From NCBI RefSeq assembly GCF_037203705.1, contig NZ_JBBCAT010000001.1, forward strand, positions 2,205,418-2,269,417: a stretch of DNA of 64,000 bases. Reading direction: 5' to 3'. The notes beneath the pieces are model-generated. The model had not been told where the DNA came from. It saw only the letters and a program-made list of their open reading frames with translations, and searched no databases. Source of the stretch: Prosthecomicrobium sp. N25. GTDB lineage: Bacteria > Pseudomonadota > Alphaproteobacteria > Rhizobiales > Ancalomicrobiaceae. Shown here piece by piece: positions 1 through 10,085 of the stretch (position 1 is its first letter; each line of letters opens with the position of its first letter). The position numbers were made by a program, and so were the translations under genes.

Positions 1-1989
1 ACCACCATCGGCATCGTGGGCGTGGTCATCTTCGTGCTCGTCGGCGTGCTGCTCGGCTGGCTGGTCGCCGTCGGCTTCCTGATCGGCGCGGTCCTGTCGG
101 GCGTGGCGGGCTTCATCGGCATGAACGTCTCCGTCCGGGCCAACGTCCGCACCGCCCAGGCCGCGACCCAGTCACTCGCCGGCGGTCTCGACATCGCCTT
201 CAAGGCCGGCGCCGTCACGGGCCTCCTCGTCGCCGGCCTCGCGCTCCTCGGCGTCTCGGTCTACTACGCGATCCTGACCGGCGCGATGGGCATCTCCCCG
301 ACCAGCCGCACGGTGGTCGACAGCCTCGTCGCCCTCGGCTTCGGCGCTTCGCTGATCTCCATCTTCGCCCGTCTCGGCGGCGGCATCTTCACCAAGGGCG
401 CCGACGTCGGCGGCGACCTCGTCGGCAAGGTCGAGGCCGGCATCCCCGAGGACGATCCGCGCAACCCGGCCACCATCGCCGACAACGTCGGCGACAACGT
501 CGGCGACTGCGCCGGCATGGCGGCCGACCTGTTCGAGACCTACGCGGTGACGGTCGTCGCCACCATGGTGCTCGCGGCCATCTTCTTCGGCGGCCAGGCC
601 ATCGTCGGCTCCGCGATGCTCTACCCGCTGATGATCTGCGGCGTCTGCATCGTCACCTCGATCGCCGGCACCTTCTTCGTGAAGCTCGGCGCCAACAACT
701 CCATCATGGGCGCCCTCTATAAGGGCCTCTGGGTCACCTCGATCCTCTCCGTCGTCGGCCTCGCGCTCGCCACCTCGCTGACGGTCGGCTGGGGCCCGAT
801 CGGCAACCCCATCGGCGGCGTCCAGATCGTCGGCACCAACCTCTTCTTCTGCGGCATCCTCGGCCTCGTGGTGACCGGCCTGATCGTCTGGATCACCGAG
901 TACTACACGGGCACGGACTTCCGCCCGGTGAAGTCGATCGCCCAGGCCTCCGTCTCCGGCCACGGCACGAACGTCATCCAGGGCCTCGCCGTCTCCCTCG
1001 AGGCGACCGCGCTCCCGACCCTGGTCATCGTCGTCGGCATCGTGGCGACCTTCCAGCTCGCCGGCCTTTTCGGCACCGCCATCGCGGTCACCACCATGCT
1101 CGGCCTCGCCGGCATGATCGTGGCGCTCGACGCCTTCGGCCCGGTCACCGACAACGCCGGCGGCATCGCCGAGATGGCGGGCCTGCCCAAGGAGGTCCGC
1201 CACACCACCGACGCCCTCGACGCCGTCGGCAACACCACGAAGGCCGTCACCAAGGGCTATGCGATCGGCTCCGCCGGCCTCGGCGCCCTGGTGCTCTTCG
1301 CCGCCTACAACTACGACCTCCAGTACTTCATCGCGGAGGCCAACAAGGCCGGGTCCACCACGTTCCAGTACTTCAAGGGCGTGACCCCGGACTTCTCCCT
1401 GTCGAACCCATACGTGGTCGTCGGCCTGCTCTTCGGCGGCCTGATCCCCTACCTCTTCGGCGGCATCGCCATGACGGCCGTCGGCCGTGCGGCGGGCGCG
1501 GTCGTCGAGGAGGTGCGCCGGCAGTTCAAGGAGAAGCCGGGCATCATGGCCGGCACCGACAAGCCGGATTACGGCCGCGCGGTCGACATGCTGACCCGCG
1601 CCGCCATCAAGGAGATGATCATCCCCTCGCTCCTGCCCGTCCTCGCCCCGATCGTGACCTACTTCTTGGTCTACGCCATCGCGGGCAAGAGCCAGGCCTT
1701 CTCGGCGGTGGGCGCGATGCTCCTCGGCGTGATCGTCACCGGCCTCTTCGTCGCCATCTCGATGACCTCGGGCGGCGGCGCCTGGGATAACGCCAAGAAG
1801 TCCTTCGAGGACGGCTTCATCGACAAGGATGGCGTCAAGCACCTCAAGGGCTCCGACGCGCACAAGGCCTCGGTCACCGGCGACACCGTCGGCGACCCCT
1901 ACAAGGACACGGCCGGCCCGGCCGTGAACCCCGCCATCAAGATCACCAACATCGTGGCGCTCCTGCTCCTGGCGATCCTCGCTCACTGA
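1..1989 (+). CDS. hppA: K+-insensitive H+-translocating pyrophosphatase (5' end outside window)
   Basis: Membrane-bound pyrophosphatase that couples hydrolysis of pyrophosphate to proton export across the inner membrane. The frame is open from base 1, so the first residues lie outside the window; about 662 residues are visible. The substrate-site motif [11 protein letters not shown] is followed by the acidic run [20 protein letters not shown], the Mg-PPi binding signature of the family. The segment [10 protein letters not shown] carries lysine where K+-dependent enzymes have alanine, so this should be the K+-independent, H+-pumping class. Many hydrophobic helices span the rest. It stands alone and ends at a strong terminator. 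Confidence 0.96.
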   Translation, partial: TTIGIVGVVIFVLVGVLLGWLVAVGFLIGAVLSGVAGFIGMNVSVRANVRTAQAATQSLAGGLDIAFKAGAVTGLLVAGLALLGVSVYYAILTGAMGISPTSRTVVDSLVALGFGASLISIFARLGGGIFTKGADVGGDLVGKVEAGIPEDDPRNPATIADNVGDNVGDCAGMAADLFETYAVTVVATMVLAAIFFGGQAIVGSAMLYPLMICGVCIVTSIAGTFFVKLGANNSIMGALYKGLWVTSILSVVGLALATSLTVGWGPIGNPIGGVQIVGTNLFFCGILGLVVTGLIVWITEYYTGTDFRPVKSIAQASVSGHGTNVIQGLAVSLEATALPTLVIVVGIVATFQLAGLFGTAIAVTTMLGLAGMIVALDAFGPVTDNAGGIAEMAGLPKEVRHTTDALDAVGNTTKAVTKGYAIGSAGLGALVLFAAYNYDLQYFIAEANKAGSTTFQYFKGVTPDFSLSNPYVVVGLLFGGLIPYLFGGIAMTAVGRAAGAVVEEVRRQFKEKPGIMAGTDKPDYGRAVDMLTRAAIKEMIIPSLLPVLAPIVTYFLVYAIAGKSQAFSAVGAMLLGVIVTGLFVAISMTSGGGAWDNAKKSFEDGFIDKDGVKHLKGSDAHKASVTGDTVGDPYKDTAGPAVNPAIKITNIVALLLLAILAH

Positions 1990-2019
1990 GGACGACGGGC
2001 GGTAGCCCCGAGGAATCGA

Positions 2020-2051
2020 AAGCCCCGCGCGAGCGATCGCGCGGGGCTTTT
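2020..2051 (+). terminator. Rho-independent terminator of hppA
   Basis: A perfect 10-bp GC-rich stem (2021-2030 with 2039-2048), an 8-nt loop and a TTTT run lie 30 bp after the hppA stop. The next gene is on the opposite strand, so this ends hppA transcription. Confidence 0.92.
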
Positions 2052-2111
2052 CCGTTTCGGGTGGGCGGCGGCCGGCCCTTCGCGCGAGGAGGCTTGCTGC
2101 TCGTGCAGGCC

Positions 2112-4055
2112 TTAGGCGGCTTTCATCTCGGCCAGGAAGGCCTCGACGTCGTGCCGGAGCGCGCCGGCCTGCGACGTCATGGTCTGCGACAGGCCCATGA
2201 GCTGCGTCGCGGCCGCACCGGTGATCTCCGCCGCCCGCCCCACGCCCGTGATGGACCCGGTGACGCCCTCAGTCCCTTGCGCGGCGAGCTGCGTGTTGGC
2301 GGCGATCTCCCGCGTCGCCACGCCCTGCTGCTCGATCGCGGCGGAGATGGCCGTCGAGATCGACTGGATCTCCTCCACGGTGCCGACGATGCGCCCGATC
2401 GACCCGACCGTTCGGCCCGTGGCCTGCTGGATGTCTCCGACCTTGGCGCTGATCTCTTCCGTGGCGCGGGCGGTCTGGGCGGCGAGCTGCTTGACTTCCT
2501 GCGCCACCACGGCGAATCCGCGCCCCGCGTCCCCCGCCCGCGCCGCCTCGATCGTGGCGTTGAGGGCGAGCAGGTTGGTCTGGGCGGCGATAGAAGCGAT
2601 CAGGTCGACCACCTCGCCGATCTTCTGGGCCGCATCCGACAAGGCACGGACCTCCGCTTCGGTCTGGCCGGCCTCGCGGCCGGCGAGTGCGGCGACATCG
2701 GTGGCCTTCGTCACCCGCAGCGCGATCTCGCGGATGGAGGCCTCCATCTCCTCCGTCGACGCCGCCACGGTCTGGACGTTGGCCGAGGCCTCCTCGGCCG
2801 CGCCCGAAGCCGCGAGGGCCTGCCGAGACGTCTCCTCCGCCGTATCGGCGAGGCTGCGGGCGGCGGTGGACACCTCCTCGGACCCGTTGGCGAAATCTCC
2901 CGCGAGGCTCTGCATCTGTGCGGCGAAGCGGTCCGCCGCCGCCGAGCGCCGGGCATTCCGCTTCTGCTCGGCCCCCTCGGTCTCGCGGGCCGCCTGCGCC
3001 GCCAGCATGGACCCCCTGAACACGTCGAGCGCCCGTCCGATCTCGCCGAACTCGTTGCGGGCGTCGGTGGCGGGCGGCACGGCCTGGAGGTCGCCTCCCG
3101 CGAGGCGGTTGATGCATTCCATCAGCTCACGGAGGGTACCCGTCTGGTAGCGCCAGATCATCCGCACCACGACGGCGACTCCGACCAGAATCGTGGCGAA
3201 GACAAGGAGGCTGACGAGCTTGCTCCAGGACCGCCCTGCATCGACCTTCGCCCGCGCAGCCTGCCCCGACGCGACCTCCCGCTCGACGATCCTGTCGAGG
3301 GCGGGCTCGACCTCTGCGTAGGCCGCCGACAGCTTCTTCTCGGCCGCCTGCGCACGCTCCACGGCCGCCACATAGGCGTCGAAGCCGGCCAGGTAGGCGG
3401 CGACCAGCGTGGCGCCCTTGGACGAAACCCCGGCGGGCACTCCGGGGGCGGCGATCGCGGCATTCAGCTTGGCCGCGGTCTGGCGCGTCAGCTCGACGTA
3501 TTTCGAGTCCCGGCGCAGCATGAAGTCTTTCTCGTGCCGCCGAAGCTGCAGCACCAGGATCGATACTTCGTGAGCCGAAGCCTCGTCCGCGACCGCTTCC
3601 AAGTCCTGGGCGGCCTTGCGGAGAACCTTCTGGGCTCCATCCTCGGCCGTCAGGCCCATCGCGACCCGGGCCTCGACGATTTTCGCGAAGCTTTCGCGAT
3701 AGGTCGAGAGCCCTTCGGCGACGGTCGTGAACTCGGCCCTGTCCTCCGGGGGGACGCGCGCCGCCATGGCGCCGGTCCGGACCGCTAGAGATTCCAGCGT
3801 CGCTCTGGCCTTGTCGGCGTACTTGATTTCCGCCCGGAGCAGGAAATCCTTCTCGGACCGCCGCAGGAGGAGAGCGGTCGAGCCCAACTCGCTGGCACCC
3901 AGGGCGTTTTCGGTGCTGGTGGCGAGTTCGGCGTCGAGGCCGGCCCGGTAAAGGTCGCCGACCACGCCGACGGCCGCCATCAGGAGCAGGCCGGCGATGC
4001 CCAGGCCGCCGAGCATGAAGAGCTGTCGTCCGATGCTGATTCGTGCGAGGTTCAT
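2112..4055 (-). CDS. Methyl-accepting chemotaxis protein with HBM-type sensor domain
   Basis: Transmembrane chemoreceptor of 647 aa. One N-terminal membrane helix (about residues 10-35) is followed by a helical periplasmic sensor, a second helix near residue 280, a HAMP linker and a long cytoplasmic signalling coiled coil. The sensor holds two copies of an RRxEKDF[LM]LR motif, one per half, which is the hallmark of the helical bimodular (HBM) domain; known HBM receptors bind TCA-cycle acids or polyamines. The signalling tip ([17 protein letters not shown], then [11 protein letters not shown]) is intact. The ATG at 4055 is chosen because AGAGGA sits just upstream; an in-frame ATG at 4097 lacks this. 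The ligand is unknown. Its leader is strikingly AT-rich. Confidence 0.93.
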   Translation of the reverse strand: MNLARISIGRQLFMLGGLGIAGLLLMAAVGVVGDLYRAGLDAELATSTENALGASELGSTALLLRRSEKDFLLRAEIKYADKARATLESLAVRTGAMAARVPPEDRAEFTTVAEGLSTYRESFAKIVEARVAMGLTAEDGAQKVLRKAAQDLEAVADEASAHEVSILVLQLRRHEKDFMLRRDSKYVELTRQTAAKLNAAIAAPGVPAGVSSKGATLVAAYLAGFDAYVAAVERAQAAEKKLSAAYAEVEPALDRIVEREVASGQAARAKVDAGRSWSKLVSLLVFATILVGVAVVVRMIWRYQTGTLRELMECINRLAGGDLQAVPPATDARNEFGEIGRALDVFRGSMLAAQAARETEGAEQKRNARRSAAADRFAAQMQSLAGDFANGSEEVSTAARSLADTAEETSRQALAASGAAEEASANVQTVAASTEEMEASIREIALRVTKATDVAALAGREAGQTEAEVRALSDAAQKIGEVVDLIASIAAQTNLLALNATIEAARAGDAGRGFAVVAQEVKQLAAQTARATEEISAKVGDIQQATGRTVGSIGRIVGTVEEIQSISTAISAAIEQQGVATREIAANTQLAAQGTEGVTGSITGVGRAAEITGAAATQLMGLSQTMTSQAGALRHDVEAFLAEMKAA

Positions 4056-4119
4056 GACAAAGTCCTCTCTGGTTGAGGGTACTTTGTCCCGCATCAAGTA
4101 AAAGATGGTTGAATGACGA

Positions 4120-4135
4120 TTATCTGATCAGATAA
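4120..4135. promoter_or_regulatory. Perfect 16-bp palindrome, candidate operator of the chemoreceptor gene
   Basis: TTATCTGATCAGATAA reads identically on both strands and lies 65-80 bp upstream of the chemoreceptor start, inside the AT-rich leader. Position and symmetry suit a dimeric repressor or activator. The regulator is unknown. Confidence 0.5.
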
Positions 4136-4384
4136 GAAGATGCAAATACCAGACTATATCACAAGTATATTAAAATGACGCTACGTAAACTAAAAGAAAA
4201 CTTCCGTAATAACTCAAAAAGGACTAGAATGTTAGTATAAAACTCAAGATGAAAAAAAATGCGTACAGATGTTCATAGTCTCTTTGACGAGAGCTCGACA
4301 TCCATGGCTGGCGAGCAGCCCGCTTTGGGTTGCGGCGACCTGCAGGATATACGTATGTAATTTACGACATTCTCGACTAGACTT

Positions 4385-4406
4385 GATGCAGGCTGGCGCC
4401 TGCATC
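4385..4406 (-). terminator. Weak stem-loop after bamE
   Basis: GATGCAGG and CCTGCATC form a perfect 8-bp stem with a 6-nt loop, 22 bp beyond the bamE stop. There is no T-run on the bamE strand, so it may be a weak terminator or a 3' end stabiliser. Confidence 0.35.
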
Positions 4407-4427
4407 GTGAGCCCCCGGGTGCCGCAG

Positions 4428-4910
4428 CTACTGCCCCATCCCCAGGGCCGGGCCGGCGCGCAGGAGCTGGCTCAGGAAGCCGTAGTCCTGGCCGGCCGTC
4501 TTGGTGCGCCGGGAGATGAAGTCGAACACCTTGCCGTCCTGCAGGCCGTAGTTGGCGACCTCGCGCACGCGGCTCTTGTCGTCGAAGTAGACCGCCAGCA
4601 CCCGCTGGTCCTTGACCGTTGGCTCCATGAAGGCGACCGGCCGGGAGGTCTTCTGCGAGATGTAGTAGAAGGCCTCGCCGCCGACCGTCGCCGTGGTCGA
4701 GGGCGAACCGAGCACCAGCAGCACCTGTTCGCGGCTCGATCCGGTCTGGACCTGGCTGACCGCCTGCTCCGACACCACATAGCCGTGGAACGTTTCCTCC
4801 GCGCAGGCCGTCAGGAGGAGTGGGAAGGCGGCCGTGCACGCGATCGCCACCCGGCGGGCCAGACCCGCGGCGGTGCAGCGGCGCGCGTCCTTCGGTCCCT
4901 GAGACTGCAT
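4428..4910 (-). CDS. bamE: Outer membrane assembly lipoprotein BamE (SmpA/OmlA family)
   Basis: Small lipoprotein of the BAM complex that inserts beta-barrel proteins into the outer membrane. The 160-aa product has a basic N-terminus, a hydrophobic stretch and the lipobox LTAC, so the Cys near residue 36 should be lipidated. The mature part matches the SmpA/OmlA fold (GSSREQVLLVLGSPSTTA, then YYIS and later VLAVYFDDKSRVREVANYGL). The ATG at 4910 has GGGAG 8 nt upstream; the in-frame TTG at 4940 is less likely. It is divergent from the bc1-chaperone gene; the shared promoter region contains an imperfectly placed hairpin at 4982-4997. Confidence 0.9.
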   Translation of the reverse strand: MQSQGPKDARRCTAAGLARRVAIACTAAFPLLLTACAEETFHGYVVSEQAVSQVQTGSSREQVLLVLGSPSTTATVGGEAFYYISQKTSRPVAFMEPTVKDQRVLAVYFDDKSRVREVANYGLQDGKVFDFISRRTKTAGQDYGFLSQLLRAGPALGMGQ

Positions 4911-5063
4911 GAAAGGAACTCCCGTGAGGCCTGACGACAAGAGGCGCCCGCCTCGCCGGGACCGCGTCGCTTGGCATCTTCCCTAGCCTGCGCTAGGTCG
5001 GATGACAACGGGGCCGGCCAGGCGCGGACCGAAACCTCGACGACGGAGGTCTGGAGACACCCC

Positions 5064-5624
5064 ATGCTGTTCGGATGGTTCCGATCCCGAATCGCCGATT
5101 CGAGCTATGCCGTCTATGGCTCGATCGTGGCACAGGCACGGCAGCCGGCCTTCTACCTGGACTATGCCGTGCCCGATACCGTCGAGGGCCGCTTCGAGAT
5201 GATCCTGGTCCACATCGCGCTGCTCTTCGACCGGCTGAAGGACGAGGACGCGCCGATCCGCGCCGGCGCCCAGGAGGTGCTCGACCTCTTCTTCGCCGAC
5301 ATGGACCGGTCGCTACGCGAGATGGGCGTCGGCGACCTCTCGATGAAGAAGAAGATGACGAAGCTCGGCCAGGCCTACAACGGCCGCGCGCTCGCCTACG
5401 GCCGCGCCGCCGGGGAGGGGGCTCCGGCCCTCGCCGCGGCCTTCCTGAAGAACGTGTGGGCCGGCCGGTCCGGCCCCGCAGAGGCGGCCGGTGCCGCGCG
5501 CCTGGCCCGCTATGCCCTCGCGACCGCCGCCAGCCTGAAGGCGAGTCCGCCCCGCACCCTGCTCGACGCCGCCATCCCCTGGCCGGACCCCGCCGATGTC
5601 CGCCCCGAAGGAGCCGAACCATGA
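5064..5624 (+). CDS. Ubiquinol-cytochrome c chaperone family protein
   Basis: Homologue of the mitochondrial Cbp3/UQCC1 chaperone that helps assemble cytochrome b of the bc1 complex. The 186-aa product starts MLFGWFRSR and carries the family signature AYNGRALAYG near residue 110. Hydrophobic stretches are short, so it is probably cytoplasmic or membrane-associated. The ATG at 5064 follows a purine-rich GGAGAC; the frame stays open upstream to 4971 but without family similarity. The stop overlaps the start of yceD by 4 bp (ATGA), so the two are translationally coupled, as is usual in alphaproteobacteria. Confidence 0.88.
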   Translation: MLFGWFRSRIADSSYAVYGSIVAQARQPAFYLDYAVPDTVEGRFEMILVHIALLFDRLKDEDAPIRAGAQEVLDLFFADMDRSLREMGVGDLSMKKKMTKLGQAYNGRALAYGRAAGEGAPALAAAFLKNVWAGRSGPAEAAGAARLARYALATAASLKASPPRTLLDAAIPWPDPADVRPEGAEP

Positions 5625-6181
5625 CCGCCCATCCGAGTCCCGCGCCCATCCTGAGCCGGCCGCTCGCCATTTCGGACGTCTCGCCCGACGGCACCACGGT
5701 GCGCGTGGTGGCGACCGAGGCCGAGCGCCGGGCGCTCGCCCGCGACATCGACATCCCCTCGATCGAGAGCCTGGAGGCGGAGCTGACCGTCCGGCCCTGG
5801 GCACGCACCGGCTTCCGCATGACCGGCCGGGTTCGGGCTTCCGTGACGCAGACCTGCGTGGTGACCCTCGAGCCGGTCGCGCAAGTCGTCGACGAGCCGG
5901 TCGACGTCAAGTTCGTCCCGCCCTCCGAGGCCGCCAAGTATGCGGCCGCCCGCGACGAGGACGGCGAGGTGGTCCTCGATGCCGAGGCGGAGGACCCGCC
6001 CGACGTCTTCGAGGGCGGCACCCTCGATCCGGGCGCCGTCGCGGAGGAGTACATGGTGCTCGGCCTCGACCCCTATCCGCGCAAGCCGGGCGTCGCCTTC
6101 GAGCCGGTCGCGGAGAGCCGCGGCGGCGCCGAGGCGCCCGCGTCCCCCTTCGCGGCCCTGGCCAAGCTGAAGCGCGACTGA
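5621..6181 (+). CDS. yceD: DUF177/YceD family protein (23S rRNA accumulation protein)
   Basis: 186-aa YceD-type protein. Family members are linked to 23S rRNA accumulation and are often next to rpmF, plsX and fabH. The recognisable core is [21 protein letters not shown], where a single Cys remains of the paired cysteines found in many homologues, followed by an acidic middle ([22 protein letters not shown]) and the conserved [16 protein letters not shown]. The ATG overlaps the stop of the chaperone gene. rpmF is absent between this gene and plsX, which is normal in this lineage. Confidence 0.87.
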   Translation: MTAHPSPAPILSRPLAISDVSPDGTTVRVVATEAERRALARDIDIPSIESLEAELTVRPWARTGFRMTGRVRASVTQTCVVTLEPVAQVVDEPVDVKFVPPSEAAKYAAARDEDGEVVLDAEAEDPPDVFEGGTLDPGAVAEEYMVLGLDPYPRKPGVAFEPVAESRGGAEAPASPFAALAKLKRD

Positions 6182-6323
6182 CCGAGCGTCCGCCCCGCTC
6201 CCGCGGGTCGGTCCGATACCGAGATTAGAGTTGTCTCCCCGTGCGAAACCGCTATTGTCCGGCCTCCCGAACGGGCACCGCCGTCTCAGCGCCGCCCCAC
6301 CGAAAGAAGCTTCGCGCCCCGAG

Positions 6324-7391
6324 ATGGTGAAGCCCATCATCATATCGCTCGACGCCATGGGCGGCGACGCCGGTCCGCGGGTGATCATCCCCGGGGCCGA
6401 CCTCGTTCTCGAGCGGCGCCCCGACATCCGCTTCCTGATCTACGGTGACACCGCCGTTGTCGCGCCGCTGGTCGAATCCCATCCGCGCCTGAAGGCCGCC
6501 TCCAAGCTGGTGCACACCGACGTCGTCGTGCGCATGGACGACAAGCCGAGCCAGGCCCTACGTGCCGGCCGCTGGAAGTCGAGCATGTGGAAGGCGATCG
6601 AGGCCGTGAAGGCCGGCGAGGCCCAGGCCTGCGTCTCCGCCGGCAATACCGGTGCCCTCATGGCCATGGCGCGCTTCTGCCTCCGCGGCCTCCCCGAGAT
6701 CGAGCGCCCCGCCATCGCCGCCATCTGGCCGACGCTCAGGGGCGAGTCGATCGTGCTCGACGTGGGCGCGACCGTGGGCGCGGACGCCCGCCAGCTCGTC
6801 GACTACGCCGTCATGGGCAGCGCCATGGCGAGCGCCGTCTTCGAGGTGGAGCGCCCGACCGTCGGCCTCCTCAATGTCGGCGTAGAGGAGGTCAAGGGCA
6901 ACGAGGAGGTCAAGACCGCCGGCCGGCTCCTGAAGGAGGCCGACCTGCCCGGGCTCGACTACCAGGGCTTCGTCGAGGGCGACGACATCGGCCGGGGCAC
7001 CGTCGACGTGGTCGTCACCGAGGGCTTCGCCGGCAACATCGCGCTGAAGACCGCCGAGGGGACCGCCAAGCAGATCGCCCAGTACCTGCGCCAGGCGATG
7101 TCCCGGTCCTGGCTCGCCAAGATCGGCTACGTCCTCGCCCGCGGCGCCTTCGATGCCCTGAAGGAGAAGATGGATCCGCGCAAGGTGAACGGCGGCGTCT
7201 TCCTCGGCCTCAACGGCATCGTCATCAAGAGCCACGGCGGCACGGACGCAGAGGGCTTCGCAGCCGCCATCGAACTCGGCTACGACATGGTGGTCAACGA
7301 CCTGATGGCGAAGATCGGACAGGGTCTCGCCTCGTATCGCCGCGCCGGGGTGCTCGCCCGCACCGCCGGAGCGGGAGCAGGGGACGCGTGA
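6324..7391 (+). CDS. plsX: Phosphate acyltransferase PlsX
   Basis: Makes acyl-phosphate from acyl-ACP, the donor used by PlsY in the first acylation of glycerol-3-phosphate. The 355-aa product begins ISLDAMGGD, the family's N-terminal signature, and contains [10 protein letters not shown] and [12 protein letters not shown], all typical. The ATG at 6324 is chosen because homology begins there, although the frame is open back to 6231 and no strong ribosome binding site is visible. The stop overlaps the fabH start (TGATG), so the two should be translated together. Confidence 0.96.
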   Translation: MVKPIIISLDAMGGDAGPRVIIPGADLVLERRPDIRFLIYGDTAVVAPLVESHPRLKAASKLVHTDVVVRMDDKPSQALRAGRWKSSMWKAIEAVKAGEAQACVSAGNTGALMAMARFCLRGLPEIERPAIAAIWPTLRGESIVLDVGATVGADARQLVDYAVMGSAMASAVFEVERPTVGLLNVGVEEVKGNEEVKTAGRLLKEADLPGLDYQGFVEGDDIGRGTVDVVVTEGFAGNIALKTAEGTAKQIAQYLRQAMSRSWLAKIGYVLARGAFDALKEKMDPRKVNGGVFLGLNGIVIKSHGGTDAEGFAAAIELGYDMVVNDLMAKIGQGLASYRRAGVLARTAGAGAGDA

Positions 7392-8356
7392 TGGTGAACC
7401 GGACCGTGGTCCGCGGCGTCGGCTCCTATCTGCCCGCCGAAGTCCTGACCAACGACGACCTCTCGCGGATCGTCGACACCTCCGACGACTGGATCGTCGA
7501 GCGCACCGGCATCCGCGAGCGCCGCCGCGCCGCCCCGGCCGAGACGACCTCCGTGCTCGCCACGCGCGCCGCCGAGGCCGCGCTCGCCGACGCGGGGCTC
7601 GTCCCCGCCGACGTCGACCTCGTGCTCGTCGCCACCGCGACGCCGGACTACACCTTCCCGGCGACCGCCGTGCAGGTCCAGGCCAATCTCGGCATCACCC
7701 GCGGCTTCGCCTACGACCTGCAGGCGGTCTGCTCCGGCTTCGTCTTCGCCCTCGCCACGGCCGACGCGCAGATCAAGGCCGGCCTCGCCCGGCGCGCCCT
7801 GGTGATCGGCGCCGAGACCTTCACCCGCATCCTGGACTGGACCGATCGCGGCACCTGCGTGCTGTTCGGTGACGGCGCCGGCGCCGTGGTTCTCGAAGCC
7901 GCCGCGGCCGGGGAGGAGCGTGGCGTGCTCACCTGCCACCTGCGCTCCGACGGCCGCCACCGCGATAAGCTCTACGTCGACGGCGGCCCCTCCACGACCC
8001 AGACCGCGGGCCACCTGCGCATGGAAGGCCGCGAGGTCTTCAAGCATGCGGTCGGGATGATCACCGACGTGATCCGCGACTCCTTCGCGTCGACCGGGGC
8101 CTCCGCCGAGACCATCGACTGGTTCGTGCCCCATCAGGCCAACCGGCGCATCATAGAGGCGAGCGCCAGGAAGCTCGGGATCCCGATCGAGAAGGTGGTG
8201 ATCACCGTCGACCGCCACGGCAACACCTCGGCCGCCTCCATCCCGCTCGCCCTCGACACCGCCGTCAAGGACGGGCGGATCCGCCGCGGCGACCTGGTCC
8301 TTCTGGAGGCCATGGGCGGCGGATTCACCTGGGGTGCGGTGCTCGTCCGCTGGTAG
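7391..8356 (+). CDS. fabH: 3-oxoacyl-[ACP] synthase III (FabH)
   Basis: Condenses acetyl-CoA with malonyl-ACP to start fatty-acid synthesis. The 321-aa product has the complete catalytic triad: Cys114 in AVCSGF, His248 in PHQANRRI and Asn278 in HGNTSAAS. The C-terminal [13 protein letters not shown] is the usual family ending. It follows plsX with a 1-bp overlap and is followed by a 200-bp gap before ihfA. Confidence 0.97.
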   Translation: MVNRTVVRGVGSYLPAEVLTNDDLSRIVDTSDDWIVERTGIRERRRAAPAETTSVLATRAAEAALADAGLVPADVDLVLVATATPDYTFPATAVQVQANLGITRGFAYDLQAVCSGFVFALATADAQIKAGLARRALVIGAETFTRILDWTDRGTCVLFGDGAGAVVLEAAAAGEERGVLTCHLRSDGRHRDKLYVDGGPSTTQTAGHLRMEGREVFKHAVGMITDVIRDSFASTGASAETIDWFVPHQANRRIIEASARKLGIPIEKVVITVDRHGNTSAASIPLALDTAVKDGRIRRGDLVLLEAMGGGFTWGAVLVRW

Positions 8357-8554
8357 GCGGGCGCGCGCCCCGGTTGCGGGCCCCCGTTTGTCACCCTGTA
8401 GCCCGCGTCCAAGCCACGCACCCGCCCCCCTCCTTCCAGGCCATTGACCAAGAAGGCGAAGTTACAATACCGTTCTTGCGTTTCAGGTTGCGTACAGGAA
8501 GGACCTGCGGCGGCGGCCGAAGCCGCGGGCCGGAACCAACGAAGGGGCTGTACG

Positions 8555-8860
8555 ATGGGGGGGAAGACCGTCACGCGGGCCGATCTATGCGAAGCCGTCT
8601 ACCAGAAGGTGGGGCTCTCGCGTACGGAGTCCGCCGATCTTGTCGAGATGGTCCTCGACGAGATTTCCGATTGCCTCGTACGGGGCGAGTCGGTGAAACT
8701 CTCCTCGTTCGGGTCCTTCATGGTTCGCCAGAAGGGCGAACGCATCGGACGGAATCCGAAGACGGGCGAGGAGGTGCCGATCTCTCCACGCCGCGTCATG
8801 GTCTTCAAGCCGTCGAACGTCTTGAAGCAGAAGATCAACGAAGCGCTGGGCGAAGCCTGA
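8555..8860 (+). CDS. ihfA: Integration host factor subunit alpha
   Basis: DNA-bending protein that pairs with IhfB. The 101-aa product matches the HU/IHF fold, with the beta-arm signature [23 protein letters not shown]. IhfA rather than HU is supported by length, by [21 protein letters not shown] at the N-terminus and by the plsX-fabH-ihfA-merR context. The ATG at 8555 has GAAGGGG 7-8 nt upstream; a longer in-frame start at 8444 would add an atypical extension. I see no convincing promoter in the 198-bp gap upstream. Confidence 0.95.
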   Translation: MGGKTVTRADLCEAVYQKVGLSRTESADLVEMVLDEISDCLVRGESVKLSSFGSFMVRQKGERIGRNPKTGEEVPISPRRVMVFKPSNVLKQKINEALGEA

Positions 8861-8903
8861 CGGTCGGCAGTCGGGACTTGAGCCGGCGCGGATCGAGCAC
8901 ACC

Positions 8904-9710
8904 GTGGACAAGAGCCCTGACGCGTTCCGCACCATCAGCGAAGTGGCGTCCGACCTGGACCTGCCGCAGCACGTGCTCCGGTTCTGGGAGACGAAATTCT
9001 CCCAGATAAAGCCCCTGAAGCGGGGTGGCGGCCGCCGTTACTACCGCCCCGACGACGTGGAGCTCCTCAAGGGCATCCGCCACCTGCTCTATGGCGAGGG
9101 CTACACCATCCGCGGGGTCCAGCGGATCCTGAAGGAGAACGGCGTCCGCTTCGTCATGAACGTCTGGCGCGAGGGGGCTCCCCAGCCGAACGCCGCCGGC
9201 CCCGCCGCCGACGCACATGATATCGGCGCCTACGAGCCGGCCTATGCGGATGCCTATCCGGGCGAGGGCGACCTCGACGAGGCCTACGAGGCGGAGGACG
9301 CGGCGGCGGCCGACTTGCCGGCCCATGCGGACCCCTCGGCTGCCGCCATTGCCCAGCGCTTCGCTCCCCGCGGGCCGGCGGACGACATGGACCGGGTCGT
9401 CGGCCAACCGCGCGACCTGGCCGAAGCTCCGGCCGCTCGCGCGGTCGGCTTCCATCCCGTGGCCCCCATGGCGTCCCCCCTGCGGGCCGCGCGCGCCGCC
9501 CAGGGCGGACTCGCCGAGCACGAGACGGGCGAGCACCGCTCAGCGCTGGGCAGCCTCATCGACCGCTTCCGCGGCGCCGGCCGTGGCGAGCACGACCCCT
9601 CCGCGCCGCCGCCCCTCAACAAGAGCCTGAGCCGGGAGGAGATCCGGCGCCTGCAGGCGACCCTCTTCGAACTCCTCGAGTGCAAGCGCCTGCTCGACCA
9701 GGCGCGCTGA
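8904..9710 (+). CDS. MerR-family transcriptional regulator
   Basis: 268-aa protein with an N-terminal MerR winged-helix DNA-binding domain ([23 protein letters not shown], then [23 protein letters not shown]), about residues 10-75. The central part is low-complexity and rich in Ala, Asp and Pro, and the C-terminus ([21 protein letters not shown]) looks helical. Effector-binding cysteines of metal-sensing MerR proteins are absent. The gene begins with GTG, 43 bp after ihfA, in a pairing conserved in alphaproteobacteria; its targets are not established. Confidence 0.88.
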   Translation: MDKSPDAFRTISEVASDLDLPQHVLRFWETKFSQIKPLKRGGGRRYYRPDDVELLKGIRHLLYGEGYTIRGVQRILKENGVRFVMNVWREGAPQPNAAGPAADAHDIGAYEPAYADAYPGEGDLDEAYEAEDAAAADLPAHADPSAAAIAQRFAPRGPADDMDRVVGQPRDLAEAPAARAVGFHPVAPMASPLRAARAAQGGLAEHETGEHRSALGSLIDRFRGAGRGEHDPSAPPPLNKSLSREEIRRLQATLFELLECKRLLDQAR

Positions 9711-9801
9711 CCGGCTCTCGCCGGCCGGGCACCATCCGGCTGGGGACCAAGCGACAATCCGGGTTGCGCGTTCAGCCGAAACCGTCTATTCCGGCCCGGT
9801 T

Positions 9802-9878
9802 CGGAGCGTAGCGCAGCCTGGTAGCGCACCTGACTGGGGGTCAGGGGGTCGTCAGTTCGAATCTGGCCGCTCCGACCA
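9802..9878 (+). tRNA. tRNA-Pro (anticodon GGG)
   Basis: Complete 77-nt cloverleaf with CCA encoded. The acceptor stem is CGGAGCG/CGCTCCG, the anticodon stem CCTGA/TCAGG encloses the loop CTGGGGG with anticodon GGG, and the T-arm carries TTCGAAT. It decodes CCC/CCU proline codons. Confidence 0.96.
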
Positions 9879-10085
9879 TTCGCTTATCGTCCGTGCCGCC
9901 TGGATCTCGAGGCCTCTCCCGGCCGGCGGACGGCAGAGATTATGATCGTCATCGAAACTATGCATTGAGGCACCGGTGCGGCCGGACGCGCCCCTCATGC
10001 TATGCTGAATGCCCGTTTGCGCCCGTGGGGAACTGGGCGGGAACCGAAGTCGGTCCCGCGTCATCCCAACGGTCGGAAGCTCGGG

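Larger units (their letters stand above)
4056..4427. other. AT-rich intergenic region between chemoreceptor and bamE
   Basis: No gene is seen in these 372 bp. About 4090-4280 is far richer in A and T than anything else in the window; 4141-4200 has 17 G/C in 60. It must hold the chemoreceptor promoter, with a perfect 16-bp palindrome at 4120-4135 and a short hairpin at 4385-4406 after bamE. I could not pick a convincing -35/-10 pair. Confidence 0.7.

Noticed and set aside
172-1986. 604-aa open frame antisense to hppA
   Set aside because: It is a shadow of the GC-rich codon pattern; the product is low-complexity (Asp/Gly/Arg/His) with no family, while hppA on the other strand is certain.
2061-3788. 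575-aa open frame opposite the first chemoreceptor
   Set aside because: Shadow frame; the opposite strand holds intact HBM, HAMP and signalling domains.
8444-8468. Promoter for ihfA with TTGACC and TACAAT
   Set aside because: The two elements are only 13 bp apart, too short for a sigma-70 promoter.
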